DNA from: an uncultured Jannaschia sp.
GTDB taxonomy: Bacteria; Pseudomonadota; Alphaproteobacteria; Rhodobacterales; Rhodobacteraceae
Assembly (NCBI RefSeq): GCF_947494055.1
Contig: NZ_CANLTR010000001.1
Location: forward strand, 310,001 to 374,000
Length of the DNA stretch: 64,000 bases
Direction of reading: 5' to 3'
The first letter of the stretch is position 1. Each line of letters opens with the position of its first letter. The position numbers and the translations under genes are program-made. Of the stretch, positions 8,514 through 17,472 are shown one piece after another. The notes beneath the pieces were generated by a model that saw only the letters and a program-made list of their open reading frames with translations, was not told the DNA's origin and made no database searches.

Positions 8514-9532
8514 TGAACCTCAACTTCGCCTCGGACAATACCGGGCCCGTCGCCGCGTCGATCATGGAGGCGATGGTCGCCGCCAACGAAGGCGGCGCCA
8601 TGCCCTACGGCGCCGACCCCTGGATGCCGGGCGTGCGGGACGCGCTGCGCGACCTGTTCGGCTGGCCCGAGGCGGAGGTGCTGCTGGTCGGCACGGGGAC
8701 CGCGGCCAACGCGCTCGCGCTTGCGGGTCTGGTGCCGCCCTGGGGGTCGATCCTCTGCCACCGCGACTCGCATGTGGAACGCGACGAATGCGGCGCGCCC
8801 GAGTTCTATGCCGACGGCGCGAAGCTCGTCCCGGTCGGGGGCCCGGACGGCAAGATGTCGCCCGACCGCGTCGCCGACGAGATCGCCCGCCTGACGGGCT
8901 CCGTCCACAACGTGCAGCTTGCCGCGATGAGCGTCACCAACGTCACCGAAGTCGGAACGGTCCATTCACTGGATGAACTCGCGGCCCTGACCGACCTCGC
9001 CCGCTCCCATGGCATCGCCACCCATCTCGATGGCGCGCGCTTCGCGAATGCCTGCGCAGCACTCGGCTGCTCGGCGGCGGAGATGGTGCAGGGCTTCGAC
9101 GTGGTCAGCTTCGGCGGCACCAAGAACGGCTGCATGGCGGTCGAGGCGATCGTCATGCGCGACCCCGCCCGTCACTGGGAGATGCAGCTCCGCCGCAAAC
9201 GCGGCGCACAGCTCTGGTCGAAACACCGGTTCCTGTCGGCGCAGATGGCGGCCTACCTGAAGGACGACCTCTGGCTCGCGAATGCCCGCGGCGCCAACAG
9301 AGCCTGTCAGCGGCTCGCGGCGGGCTTGCGCGGGATCGGCGCGGAGATGGCTCATCCGCCCGAAGCGAACATGATCTTCTGCCGCCTGCCCCGTGCCGCA
9401 CACGAGCGTGCGCAGGCAGAGGCACAATATTACTTGATGGACGACATGAAGACTCCGCTGTGTCGCCTCGTCTGCGACTTTACGAAGACCGACGCGGAGG
9501 TCGACCGGTTGCTTGAGCTTCTGGCGGGCTGA
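8513..9532 (+). CDS. ltaE: Low-specificity threonine aldolase-type enzyme
   Basis: 339 residues, PLP-dependent fold type I enzyme of the beta-eliminating lyase family, cleaving L-threonine or allo-threonine to glycine and acetaldehyde. Visible landmarks: SDNTGPVAASIMEAM at the N-terminus, THLDGARFANA (the PLP-contacting Asp), and VSFGGTKNG with the Schiff-base Lys. Start ATG 8513 overlaps the YcgN stop. Bacterial members can act on other beta-hydroxy amino acids, so exact substrate preference is open. Confidence 0.9.
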   Translation: MNLNFASDNTGPVAASIMEAMVAANEGGAMPYGADPWMPGVRDALRDLFGWPEAEVLLVGTGTAANALALAGLVPPWGSILCHRDSHVERDECGAPEFYADGAKLVPVGGPDGKMSPDRVADEIARLTGSVHNVQLAAMSVTNVTEVGTVHSLDELAALTDLARSHGIATHLDGARFANACAALGCSAAEMVQGFDVVSFGGTKNGCMAVEAIVMRDPARHWEMQLRRKRGAQLWSKHRFLSAQMAAYLKDDLWLANARGANRACQRLAAGLRGIGAEMAHPPEANMIFCRLPRAAHERAQAEAQYYLMDDMKTPLCRLVCDFTKTDAEVDRLLELLAG

Positions 9533-9535
9533 GCC

Positions 9536-9567
9536 TTCTTCTTGGCGGAAATACTCCCGCCGGAGGC
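9536..9567. repeat. TTCTTCTTGG intergenic repeat, copy A
   Basis: 32 bp beginning TTCTTCTTGG, then GAAATACTCC and GGAGGC. It sits between the convergent threonine aldolase and ubiK genes and abuts the ubiK stop. Almost identical sequences occur at 31167-31198 and 47400-47429. Read on the minus strand it forms a small CTCC/GGAG stem followed by TATTT, so it could act as a weak terminator for ubiK. Confidence 0.75.
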
Positions 9568-9822
9568 TCAGCCGTTCGCCCCGCCCGATCCGCTCATCGC
9601 GTCGAGCCGCGCCTTCAGCGCCTCGTTCTCCTCGCGCGCCTTCTGCGCCATCGCGCGCACGGCGTCGAACTCCTCGCGGGTGACGAAGTCACGATCGGCC
9701 ATCCAGCGGTCGAGCAGCGACTTCATCGCCGTCTCCGCCTCCGTGCGGGCGCCCTGCGCCACGCCCATCGCATTGGTCATGAGCTGGCCGATATCGTCCA
9801 TGAAGCGGTTGCGGGTCTGCAT
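9568..9822 (-). CDS. ubiK: UbiK/BMFP family accessory factor (YqiC-like)
   Basis: 84 residues from ATG 9822 (MQTRNRFMDDIGQLMTNAMG), the usual start of this family; an ATG nine codons upstream is possible. The C-terminal half, from DRDFVTREEFDAVRAMAQKAREENEALKARLDAM, is a predicted coiled coil that drives trimerisation. In Escherichia coli the homologue binds membranes and assists late ubiquinone hydroxylation steps. Divergent from lgt with about 95 bp between starts. Confidence 0.88.
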   Translation of the reverse strand: MQTRNRFMDDIGQLMTNAMGVAQGARTEAETAMKSLLDRWMADRDFVTREEFDAVRAMAQKAREENEALKARLDAMSGSGGANG

Positions 9823-9917
9823 CTGTCGGGCCTCCGGGCTGGTTCGCATCCGATATGGGGCGCATGGACCCCGACCTCAAGGTTGACCGCCCCCGGACGC
9901 GCGGGCATTGCACCGGC

Positions 9918-10817
9918 ATGATCGTCGCCGCAGCCCTCGTGCTCCCCTTCCCGGATATCTCGCCGGACATCTTCAGCGTCACTCTGGGCGGGATCACGAT
10001 CGCGCCGAAATGGTATGCGGCGGCCTATATCGTCGGCATCGTCGGCGGCTGGCTGATGGCGCGCTGGGCCGCGCCGCGCGCCCGGTTCTGGCCCGGCGAC
10101 GCACCGCTCGCCAGCCGCGCGCAGATCGAGGACATCATGACCTGGATCACGCTCGGCATCGTGCTGGGCGGGCGTCTGGGCTACGTGCTGTTCTATCAGC
10201 CGCAATACTACCTGAGCCATCCGGTGGAGATCCTCTACCTCTGGGAAGGCGGCATGTCCTTCCACGGCGGGATGATCGCGACCGGGCTCCTCGTGATCGT
10301 CTACGCGATGAAGCACGGCATTCCGATCCGCTCGCTCCTCGACCTCGCCGCGCTCTGCACGCCGCTCGGGCTCGGTCTCGGACGGCTCGCGAACTTCGTC
10401 AACGCGGAGCTTTGGGGCCGGCCCTCGACGCTGCCTTGGGCGGTGATCTTTCCCGGCGGCGCGGCGCAGGATTGCGCGAACGTGGGCGAGCTCTGCGCCC
10501 GCCACCCGAGCCAGCTCTACGAGGCCATGCTCGAGGGGCTGGTGCTCCTCGTCGTGCTCTGGGCCATCGCGTTCGCCGGAGGGCTGAAGGCGCGGGGCCT
10601 GATCTGCGGCCTGTTCCTCGCGGGCTACGGCGCGGCGCGGATCTTCGTGGAGCACTTCCGCCAAGCCGACGCGCAGTACATCACGCCCGACAATCCGCTG
10701 GGCCATGTGATCGGCTGGGGCGAGTTCGGCCTGTCGATGGGCCAGGTCCTCTCGGTGCCGATGCTGGTCGTGGGCCTCGGCGGCGCCTGGCTCGCGGTGC
10801 GCGCGGCACGGCGGTGA
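9918..10817 (+). CDS. lgt: Prolipoprotein diacylglyceryl transferase
   Basis: 299 residues, integral inner-membrane enzyme that moves diacylglyceryl from phosphatidylglycerol to the lipobox cysteine of prolipoproteins. Conserved blocks visible: GGRLGYVLFY, the MSFHGGMIA histidine motif, GLGRLANFVNAELWGRP (Lgt signature with Arg and Asn), and RHPSQLYEAMLEG. Start placed at ATG 9918 (MIVAAALVLPFPDIS); the longer frame adds a charged non-conserved leader. The stop overlaps the next start as GTGA. Confidence 0.96.
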   Translation: MIVAAALVLPFPDISPDIFSVTLGGITIAPKWYAAAYIVGIVGGWLMARWAAPRARFWPGDAPLASRAQIEDIMTWITLGIVLGGRLGYVLFYQPQYYLSHPVEILYLWEGGMSFHGGMIATGLLVIVYAMKHGIPIRSLLDLAALCTPLGLGLGRLANFVNAELWGRPSTLPWAVIFPGGAAQDCANVGELCARHPSQLYEAMLEGLVLLVVLWAIAFAGGLKARGLICGLFLAGYGAARIFVEHFRQADAQYITPDNPLGHVIGWGEFGLSMGQVLSVPMLVVGLGGAWLAVRAARR

Positions 10818-11863
10818 ACCTTGCCGACGCCCTGATCGCACGGATCGAGACGACCGGGCCGATGACGGTCGCCGATTACATGACCGAGGCGCTGCTGCAT
10901 CCGACGCTCGGCTACTACACGACGCGCGACCCGTTCGGCGCGGCGGGCGACTTCACCACCGCGCCGGAAATCAGCCAGATGTTCGGCGAGATGCTGGGCC
11001 TCTGCCTCGCGCAAGCGTGGCTGGATCAGGGGGGCGGGCCGGTCGCGCTCGCCGAGCTCGGACCCGGGCGCGGCACGCTGATGGCCGACATCCTGCGTGC
11101 CACGCGGTCGGTGCCCGACTTCGCGGCGGCCGTCTCCATCCATCTGGTGGAGGCGTCGCCGACGCTCCGCGCCGTGCAGGCCGACACCTTGATCGCCTAC
11201 AATCCCACTTGGCACGACAGCGTGGACGACCTGCCCGAAGGGCCGATCCTGCTCGTCGCCAACGAGTTCCTCGACGCGCTGCCGATCCGGCAATTCGTTC
11301 GGGCGGCGGCGGGCTGGCGCGAGCGTTTGGTGACGGTGCGGGATAATGCACTGGCCTTTGCCCTCGGCCCCGTCGTGCCGGTGCCCGAGCTCGACCACCA
11401 CGACGTCCCCGAAGGCACGCTGGTCGAGCGTTGCCCCGCCTTGCCGCATGTCGTCTCCGCCGTCGCCGAGCGCGTCGCCCGGGGCGGGGCCGCGATCCTC
11501 GTTGATTACGGCCACTGGCGCAGTCGCGGCGACACGCTGCAGGCGCTGCGCGACCACGCGCCTGTCCCGCCGCTCGACGCGCCCGGTACGGCCGACCTGA
11601 CCGCGCATGTGGATTTCGAGGCCGTGGCCCGCGCCGCGCCGCCCGCCCGCGCTTCCGCCGTGACGCCGCAGGGCGTCCTGCTCGAACGGCTCGGCATCAC
11701 CGCCCGGGCGCAGGCGTTGGCGCGAAAGCTCGAGGGCGCGGCACTCGACGCCCATGTCGCCGCGCATCGCCGCTTGACCCACCCGGCAGAGATGGGCGAC
11801 CTGTTCAAGGCGATCGCCCTCGTCCCCGCGGGGGCGGCCCTGCCGCCGGGATTCGACGAATGA
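10814..11863 (+). CDS. SAM-dependent methyltransferase, MidA/NDUFAF7 family
   Basis: 349 residues, GTG start overlapping the lgt stop by 4 bp. Family blocks: the N-terminal MTVADYMTEALLHPTLGYYTTRDPFG, AGDFTTAPEISQMFGEMLG, the SAM-binding loop ELGPGRGTLM, and VANEFLDALPIRQF. The mitochondrial member NDUFAF7 methylates an arginine of a complex I subunit; bacterial members are inferred to do the same for NuoD-like targets but this is not settled. Between lgt and pgeF in an overlapping operon. Confidence 0.9.
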   Translation: MNLADALIARIETTGPMTVADYMTEALLHPTLGYYTTRDPFGAAGDFTTAPEISQMFGEMLGLCLAQAWLDQGGGPVALAELGPGRGTLMADILRATRSVPDFAAAVSIHLVEASPTLRAVQADTLIAYNPTWHDSVDDLPEGPILLVANEFLDALPIRQFVRAAAGWRERLVTVRDNALAFALGPVVPVPELDHHDVPEGTLVERCPALPHVVSAVAERVARGGAAILVDYGHWRSRGDTLQALRDHAPVPPLDAPGTADLTAHVDFEAVARAAPPARASAVTPQGVLLERLGITARAQALARKLEGAALDAHVAAHRRLTHPAEMGDLFKAIALVPAGAALPPGFDE

Positions 11864-12600
11864 CTCTGGAGATCCTGACCTCGGACCATCTCGGCGAGAT
11901 CCGCCACGGCTTCTTCACGCGCCGCGGCGGGGCCTCGTCGGGCGTGTTCGACGGTCTGAACTGCGGCACCGGTTCCAGCGATCAGGCCGACATCGTCACC
12001 ACCAATCGCACCCGCGTGGCCGAGGCGATGGGCGGTCCGCTCCACGGAGTGCATCAGGTCCATTCGGCGGAGGCCGTCGTGGCCGTCGACCCCGAAACGC
12101 GCCCCCGGGCCGACGGCATCGTCACCGACCGTCCGGGCGTCGTGCTCACGATCCTGACCGCCGATTGCGCCCCGATCCTGTTCCACGACGCGCAAGCCGG
12201 CGTGATCGGCGCGGCGCATGCCGGCTGGCGCGGCGCGCTGGGTGGCGTGCTCGAGGCGACGCTGGCCGCGATGGAAAACCTCGGCGCGACTTCCGGCGCG
12301 ACCCGCGCGGCGATCGGCCCGACGATCAGCCAGCGCGCCTACGAGGTCGGCTCGGACTTCCTCGACACGTTCGAGGCGCAGGAACCCGACGCCCTCCGCT
12401 TCTTTGCGAATGGGGCGGACGGGAAATATCGCTTCGACCTGCCCGGTTTCGCGCTGCGACGCCTGCGCCGCGCGGGCGTGGACGCGGAATGGACCGGCCA
12501 CTGCACCTATTCGGACCCGGCGCGGTTCTACTCCTACCGCCGGACGACCCATGCGGGCGAGGCGGATTACGGACGCCTCATCTCGGCCATCGCGCTCTGA
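11860..12600 (+). CDS. pgeF: Peptidoglycan editing factor PgeF (YfiH/laccase-domain)
   Basis: 246 residues; ATG overlaps the previous stop as ATGA. Copper/zinc-site residues of the family are seen in HQVHSAEAV (His), LTADCAPILF (Cys) and GAAHAGWRGALGGV (His). YfiH-type proteins hydrolyse mis-incorporated UDP-MurNAc-L-Ser products in E. coli and are purine nucleoside-active in other bacteria. Third gene of the lgt-midA-pgeF run. Confidence 0.93.
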   Translation: MTLEILTSDHLGEIRHGFFTRRGGASSGVFDGLNCGTGSSDQADIVTTNRTRVAEAMGGPLHGVHQVHSAEAVVAVDPETRPRADGIVTDRPGVVLTILTADCAPILFHDAQAGVIGAAHAGWRGALGGVLEATLAAMENLGATSGATRAAIGPTISQRAYEVGSDFLDTFEAQEPDALRFFANGADGKYRFDLPGFALRRLRRAGVDAEWTGHCTYSDPARFYSYRRTTHAGEADYGRLISAIAL

Positions 12601-12906
12601 GCCCGGGCGACATTCAAGCGCCACATTGAGGTCACCGAACTTCCCCGCTCCGGCCCTGTGGCCGCCGCGCTACCTTGCCATCCTGTTTACGAATTGCAGG
12701 TGAAGGTCGGACCGGTGTCGCGTATCGTCTGGATGGACCGGACCGCCGACGATGCCCGCGACGCGGAGACAACGCCGTCCCGGTTCCGGTCGACGCCCGC
12801 GGACGGCCGAACTGCGAAGACCTGAGATACGTCCGGGATCCCCTGCCAGATCCCGGGCGGGCCGGACGCGGTCCCGTCTGCCACGGTGGCCGCGTCCGAT
12901 GAGACT
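12601..12906. other. Intergenic gap after pgeF with one open frame
   Basis: 306 bp between pgeF and the convergent ThDP enzyme. The frame continuing directly after the pgeF stop stays open to a TGA at 12823-12825, with an in-frame GTG at 12658 and the readable stretch HPVYELQVKVGPVSRIVW. Codon third positions are GC-rich like real genes here, but there is no good ribosome site and I recognise no family. It could be a tiny gene or the worn remains of one; no terminator with a T-run was found. Confidence 0.35.
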
Positions 12907-14544
12907 TCAGCGGGACCGGGCGAGGTCCGACAGCGCCGCGCCGGTCGTCAGCATGTCCGGGTCGAGCCTGAGCTCGATCACCGCCACCGTCCCCGAAGCC
13001 AGCGCCGCGTCGAGCGCGGGCGCGAAGTCGGCCTGTTCCGTCACCGTCCAGCCCTGCCCGCCATAGGCCCGCGCCAGCGCCGCGAAGTCCGGGTTGGCGA
13101 GATCGGTGCCCGAAACGCGACCGGGATAGTGCCGCTCCTGGTGCATGCGGATCGTGCCGTAGCGGCCATTGTTAGCGACGATCACCACCGGCGTCGCACC
13201 GTGCTGCATCGCCGTCGACATCTCGTTCAAAGTCATCTGGAAGCACCCGTCCCCGGCGAGGCAGACGACCTGCCGTCCCGGATGGGCGAGGCTTGCCGCG
13301 ATCGCCGCCGGGAAGCCGTAGCCCATGCTGCCCGAGGTCGGCGCGAGCTGCGTGCCCTGCCGCTTCCAGCGGTAGTAGCGATGCAGGAACCCCGCGTAGT
13401 TCCCGGCCCCGTTGGTCACGATCGCGTCCTCGGCGAGCGTCGCGTCGAGATGGGCGATGACCTCCTCCAGCCGGACCGCGCCCGGCGTGGGCTTCGGCCG
13501 CAGCCAGTCCTCGTACTCCGCCCGCGCCGCCGCTTGTGCCGCATGCCAGCCCGGCAGGTCGTCGTTCCGCGCAGACAGTGCCCGCGTCACGTCGGGGCCG
13601 CGCGCGGCGATGGCGATCTCGGCGGGCCAGACACGGTTGATCTCGTCCGGATCGGCATGGACGTGGATCAGCGCCGGCGTCGTGCCCTGCGGGTCCAGCA
13701 CCTCGTAGCCGCCGGTGGAGATGTCGCCCAGCCGCGTGCCGAGCGCGAGGATCAGGTCGGCCGCGCCGAGCCGCTGCATGAGCTTCGGGTTCGGCCCGAC
13801 GTTCAGGTCGCCTGCATAGGCCGGCGAGCGATTGTCGATCACGTCCTGCCGCCGGAAGGACACCGCGACCGGCAGGCCGTGCCGCTCCGCCCAGGTGGCG
13901 AGGTCGCGGCTGGCCTCCTCGGACCAGCCCGGCCCGCCCGCGACGACGAGCGGACGCTCGGCCCGTGTCAGCCGTTCGATCACGGGGCCGAGATCGGGCA
14001 CCGCCGGATGCGGGACGACGACGCGGGGCCGGTCGGGCACCTCCGCCTCGGCCGAGAGCATGTCCTCCGGCAGCGCCAGAACGACCGGTCCCGGCCGCCC
14101 GGAAAGCGCGACCGAGAAGGCACGGGCGACGTATTCGGGGATGCGCTCGGTCTGGTCGATCTCGGCCACCCACTTGACCAGTGGGCCGAACATCGCACGG
14201 TAATCGACTTCCTGGAACGCCTCACGGTCGCGGTGGCCGCGCGCGATCTGGCCGACGAAGGCCACCATCGGCGTCGAATCCTGCATCGCGACATGCAGCC
14301 CGGCGCTGGCATTGGTCGCCCCCGGCCCGCGCGTGACGAACAGCACGCCCGGCCGGCCCGTGAGCTTGGCCGTCGCCTCCGCCATCATCGCCGCGCCCCC
14401 CTCCTGCCGGCAGACGACGTTCGCGATGCCGCTTTCGTGCAGGCCGTCGAGCGCGGCGAGGAAACTCTCGCCCGGGACGGAGAACACCCGCTCCACCCCC
14501 TGCGCCTTCAGCTGATCGGCGAGGATCTGTCCGCCGTGCCGCAT
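12907..14544 (-). CDS. Thiamine diphosphate enzyme, acetolactate synthase large-subunit-like
   Basis: 545 residues with the three-domain ThDP layout: N-terminal PYR domain with the catalytic Glu in CRQEGGAAMMAEA, a central FAD/DHS-like domain, and a C-terminal PP domain with GDGCFQMTLNEMS...NN, the GDG-N diphosphate/Mg motif. Resembles acetolactate synthase or glyoxylate carboligase catalytic chains, but no ilvN/ilvH regulatory subunit lies nearby and it may act on another 2-oxo acid. Only 25 bp separate it from the aminotransferase upstream in its transcription direction, so it is probably the last gene of a three-gene operon. Starts at ATG 14544. Confidence 0.88.
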   Translation of the reverse strand: MRHGGQILADQLKAQGVERVFSVPGESFLAALDGLHESGIANVVCRQEGGAAMMAEATAKLTGRPGVLFVTRGPGATNASAGLHVAMQDSTPMVAFVGQIARGHRDREAFQEVDYRAMFGPLVKWVAEIDQTERIPEYVARAFSVALSGRPGPVVLALPEDMLSAEAEVPDRPRVVVPHPAVPDLGPVIERLTRAERPLVVAGGPGWSEEASRDLATWAERHGLPVAVSFRRQDVIDNRSPAYAGDLNVGPNPKLMQRLGAADLILALGTRLGDISTGGYEVLDPQGTTPALIHVHADPDEINRVWPAEIAIAARGPDVTRALSARNDDLPGWHAAQAAARAEYEDWLRPKPTPGAVRLEEVIAHLDATLAEDAIVTNGAGNYAGFLHRYYRWKRQGTQLAPTSGSMGYGFPAAIAASLAHPGRQVVCLAGDGCFQMTLNEMSTAMQHGATPVVIVANNGRYGTIRMHQERHYPGRVSGTDLANPDFAALARAYGGQGWTVTEQADFAPALDAALASGTVAVIELRLDPDMLTTGAALSDLARSR

Positions 14545-14569
14545 GTCCCGTCTCCCGATTGTCGGTGGA

Positions 14570-15754
14570 TCAGACGCCGGCGGCGACGATTGCGTCGGCC
14601 AGGCGCGGCACCGTCTGCGCGTTCAGGCCGGCGACGTTGATGCGGCTGTCGCCCACCATGTAGATGCCGTGATCGCGCCGCATCGTCTCGACCTGCTCGG
14701 GCGTCGCGCCGATCAGCGAGAACATACCCCGGTGCGCGGCGAGGAAGCCGAACCGGTCGGAGCCGGTACGGTCCCGCAGCTCGCCCACCAGCTGCTCGCG
14801 CAGCGACAGCATGTGTCCGCGCACCTCCTCCAGTTCCGCCATCCAGTCGGCGCGGAGCGTGTCGTCGCCGAGGATCATCGTCACCACACGCGCGCCGTGA
14901 TCGGGCGGGAAGGAGAAGTTGAGCCGGTTCAGCGCCGCCATCGCCCCCTGCGTCACCTTGAGCGCGTCGGGCGACGGCGCGACCGCCATCAGGAGCCCGG
15001 TCCGCTCGCGGTAGATGCCGAAGTTCTTGGAGCAGGAGGCGGCGATCAGCGCCTCGGGAACGGCAGCGACGAGGCGGCGCACGCCGTCGGCATCCGCCGC
15101 GAGCCCGTCGCCGAAGCCCTGATAGGCGATATCGACGAAGGGCACCGCGCCGCGCTCGGACAGGATCGCCGCCGTCCGGTCCCACTGGTCCCGCGTCAGG
15201 TTCGCGCCGGTCGGGTTGTGGCAGCAGCCGTGCAGGATCACCGCGTCGCCGGGCGCGGCCCCGGCGAGGTCCGCCTGCATCCCCTCGAAGTCCACGCCAC
15301 CGCTCTCGACGTCGAAGTAGCGGTAGGTCGCGATCTCCATGCCCAGATATTTCGCGATCGCCGTGTGGTTCGGCCAGGTCGGGTCCGACAGCCAGACCTT
15401 CGCCGCCGGCGCGGCCATGCGGATCAGCTCGAGCCCCTGCCGTATCGCCCCGGTCCCGCCGGGCGTCGCGACGGCGGCGAGCCGGTCGGCGGGCTTGTCG
15501 TCCCCCAGCACCAGCGTGGAGAGCGCGTCCGCGAAGGCCGGATCGCCGGCGAGCCCGGTATAGACCTTGGTGTCCTGCGTCTCCACGAGCTCTCGCTCCG
15601 CCGCCTTCACCGCGCGCATGACCGGCGTGCGACCCTCCGCGTCGCGGTAGACGCCCACGCCGAGGTCGATCTTCGCGTCGCGCGGATCCTCGCGGTAGGC
15701 GGCCATCAGCGCCAGAATCTTGTCGGGCGCCTGCGGCGTCAGGTCGGTCAGCAT
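14570..15754 (-). CDS. Class I aminotransferase (aspartate/aromatic type)
   Basis: 394 residues from ATG 15754, the usual length for the AspC/TyrB group; the longer frame upstream belongs to the sulfurtransferase gene. The PLP lysine is in SCSKNFGIYRERTG, the phosphate-binding Arg follows, HGCCHNPTGANLT holds the PLP-contacting Asn, and DLGVGVYRD is the N-terminal family block. Transfers amino groups between aromatic or acidic amino acids and 2-oxoglutarate. Its start overlaps the stop of the sulfurtransferase gene (TGATG), which suggests coupled expression. Confidence 0.92.
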   Translation of the reverse strand: MLTDLTPQAPDKILALMAAYREDPRDAKIDLGVGVYRDAEGRTPVMRAVKAAERELVETQDTKVYTGLAGDPAFADALSTLVLGDDKPADRLAAVATPGGTGAIRQGLELIRMAAPAAKVWLSDPTWPNHTAIAKYLGMEIATYRYFDVESGGVDFEGMQADLAGAAPGDAVILHGCCHNPTGANLTRDQWDRTAAILSERGAVPFVDIAYQGFGDGLAADADGVRRLVAAVPEALIAASCSKNFGIYRERTGLLMAVAPSPDALKVTQGAMAALNRLNFSFPPDHGARVVTMILGDDTLRADWMAELEEVRGHMLSLREQLVGELRDRTGSDRFGFLAAHRGMFSLIGATPEQVETMRRDHGIYMVGDSRINVAGLNAQTVPRLADAIVAAGV

Positions 15755-16605
15755 CAGGCGTCTCCTCGTGCGGTCTTCAGGTCGGGATACATGCCCCATT
15801 CGGCCCAGCTGCCGTCGTAGAGCGCGTGGTCGTCGTGGCCCAGCCGGGCGAGGCCGAGATTGAGGATCGCCGCCGTCACCCCGCTGCCGCAGGTGGTGAT
15901 GACCGGTCGCTTCAGGTCGACGCCCGCGGCGATGAACGCGCGGGCGAGGTCCGCCCCGTCCTTCATCGTGCCGTCGGGCTCGAAGAGCGTGGCGTAAGGG
16001 ACGTTGCGTGATCCGGGAATGTGACCCGCGCGCAGACCGGGGCGCGGCTCCGCCGCCTCGCCGCGGAAGCGGGCCGCGCCGCGGGCATCCACGATCTGCG
16101 CGTGCCCCAGCTTCGCCGCCTGCGCCACCTGTATCACGTCGCGCATGAGGTCGGGACGCGGCGCGACATTCATGTGCCGGTCGCGGATGGTGGGTGGGTC
16201 CGAGGTCACCTCACGCCCCTCGGCGATCCATTTCGGCAGGCCCCCGTCGAGCACCGCCGCCTGCTTGCCGAATAGCCGGAACAGCCACCAGACCCGCGCG
16301 GCCGAGAGGATCCCGGCCCCGTCGTAGATCACCACCGTATGTCCGTCGCCCACGCCCATCCGGCGCATCCGCGACACGAACTTCTCGACCGGGGGCGCCA
16401 TGTGCGGCAGGGCCGAGCGCGCGTCGCTGACCTCGTCGAGATCGAGGAACCGCGCCCCGGGAATGTGGCGCTCCGCGTATTCCTCCCGCCCGTCGCGCCC
16501 CATGTCGGGCAGATACCAAGACGCGTCGATCACGCGCAGGTCGGGCGAGGCCAGCCGCGAGGCCAGCCAGCGCGTCGAGACGAGGGTTGCGGGATCGTCG
16601 GCCAT
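15754..16605 (-). CDS. sseA: 3-Mercaptopyruvate sulfurtransferase
   Basis: 283 residues with two rhodanese domains; the catalytic loop in the C-terminal domain is CGSGVTA, the mercaptopyruvate sulfurtransferase type rather than the rhodanese CRxGxR type. N-terminal domain shows [19 protein letters not shown]. Moves sulfur from 3-mercaptopyruvate to thiols or cyanide, leaving pyruvate. Start at ATG 16605 ([15 protein letters not shown]); the upstream in-frame extension is arginine/proline-rich and not conserved. Divergent from rplY. Confidence 0.95.
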   Translation of the reverse strand: MADDPATLVSTRWLASRLASPDLRVIDASWYLPDMGRDGREEYAERHIPGARFLDLDEVSDARSALPHMAPPVEKFVSRMRRMGVGDGHTVVIYDGAGILSAARVWWLFRLFGKQAAVLDGGLPKWIAEGREVTSDPPTIRDRHMNVAPRPDLMRDVIQVAQAAKLGHAQIVDARGAARFRGEAAEPRPGLRAGHIPGSRNVPYATLFEPDGTMKDGADLARAFIAAGVDLKRPVITTCGSGVTAAILNLGLARLGHDDHALYDGSWAEWGMYPDLKTARGDA

Positions 16606-16694
16606 CGGGCTCTCCTGGGGTCGTGCGCGGCTTAGACCCGGCCGGCCCGGCGCGCAACGCAAAGAGGGCTTGCACGGGGGGCGCACGGTCTTTA

Positions 16695-16739
16695 AGGGGC
16701 GGCCTTCGAACCGGGCGGACACCCTTGGAGGCCGCCCCT
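16695..16739 (+). promoter_or_regulatory. Perfect 11-bp inverted repeat in the rplY leader
   Basis: Arms AGGGGCGGCCT (16695-16705) and AGGCCGCCCCT (16729-16739) pair without mismatch around a 23-nt loop, ending 21 nt before the rplY ATG. A TTGCAC at 16670-16675 and TTTAAG at 16691-16696 are possible promoter elements, though the spacing of 15 is short. There is no T-run, so it is not a simple terminator. It may be an mRNA leader structure for ribosomal-protein feedback, or a binding site; the function is inferred only. Confidence 0.5.
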
Positions 16740-16760
16740 CATGACAGATTGGAGATCAAC

Positions 16761-17411
16761 ATGGCTGGAGAGATTCCGGATCTCGTGGCTCATGCCCGGA
16801 CGGGGACAGGCAAGGGGGCCGCTCGTCAATCGCGCCGGAACGGGATGGTTCCGGGCGTCGTCTACGGCGGTGGCGCCGACCCGCTGCCGATCGAGGTGCC
16901 GTTCAACGACCTGGTGGCCAAGCTGAAGGCCGGCCGCTTCCGCGCGACGCTGTGGAACCTCAAGGTCGAGGGTCAGGAAGACGTCCGCGTCATCGCCCGC
17001 GACGTGCAGCGCGACGTGGTCAAGGACCTGCCGACGCATCTCGACCTCATGCGCCTGCGCCGCACGTCGAAGGTGAACCTGTTCATCCCCGTCGTGTTCG
17101 GGAACGTCGACGGCTGCCCCGGCGACAAGCAGGGCGGCGTGCTGACCGTCGTGCGCCCGGAAGTGGAACTGCGCGTGACCGCGGGCGACATCCCGGACCA
17201 CATCTCGGTGGATTGCTCGAAGATGGAGATCGGCGACACGCTGCACATCTCCGACGTGACGCTGCCCGAAGGGGCGAAGGCGACGATCGAGCGCGACTTT
17301 GTCCTGGCGAACATGCAGGCGCCGTCGGGCCTCGCCTCGATGAAGGACGACGAGGACGAGGTCACCGAGACCGAGGTCATCAACCAGACGGACGACACGG
17401 TCGAAGGCTGA
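16761..17411 (+). CDS. rplY: 50S ribosomal protein L25/general stress protein Ctc
   Basis: 216 residues: N-terminal 5S rRNA-binding L25 domain ([27 protein letters not shown]) and a C-terminal TL5/Ctc beta domain (from about residue 100) ending in an acidic tail ([15 protein letters not shown]). This long CTC form is normal in alphaproteobacteria. Start ATG 16761 follows GGAGATCAAC, a fair ribosome site. A strong hairpin precedes it and an intrinsic terminator follows it, so it appears to be a single-gene unit. Confidence 0.96.
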   Translation: MAGEIPDLVAHARTGTGKGAARQSRRNGMVPGVVYGGGADPLPIEVPFNDLVAKLKAGRFRATLWNLKVEGQEDVRVIARDVQRDVVKDLPTHLDLMRLRRTSKVNLFIPVVFGNVDGCPGDKQGGVLTVVRPEVELRVTAGDIPDHISVDCSKMEIGDTLHISDVTLPEGAKATIERDFVLANMQAPSGLASMKDDEDEVTETEVINQTDDTVEG

Positions 17412-17430
17412 GCTTGGCGAAATCGCTTGC

Positions 17431-17464
17431 AAGGGGCGCGGCCATCCGGTCCGCGCCCCTTTTT
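17431..17464 (+). terminator. Rho-independent terminator of rplY
   Basis: AAGGGGCGCGG at 17431-17441 pairs with CCGCGCCCCTT ending about 17461, with a 9-nt loop and a following TTTT. It lies 20 bp after the rplY stop. The convergent Gfo/Idh gene stops at 17473. Confidence 0.88.
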
Positions 17465-17472
17465 CGTTCGCC

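Noticed and set aside
12886-14640. 584-codon plus-strand frame
   Set aside because: Antisense shadow of the ThDP enzyme.
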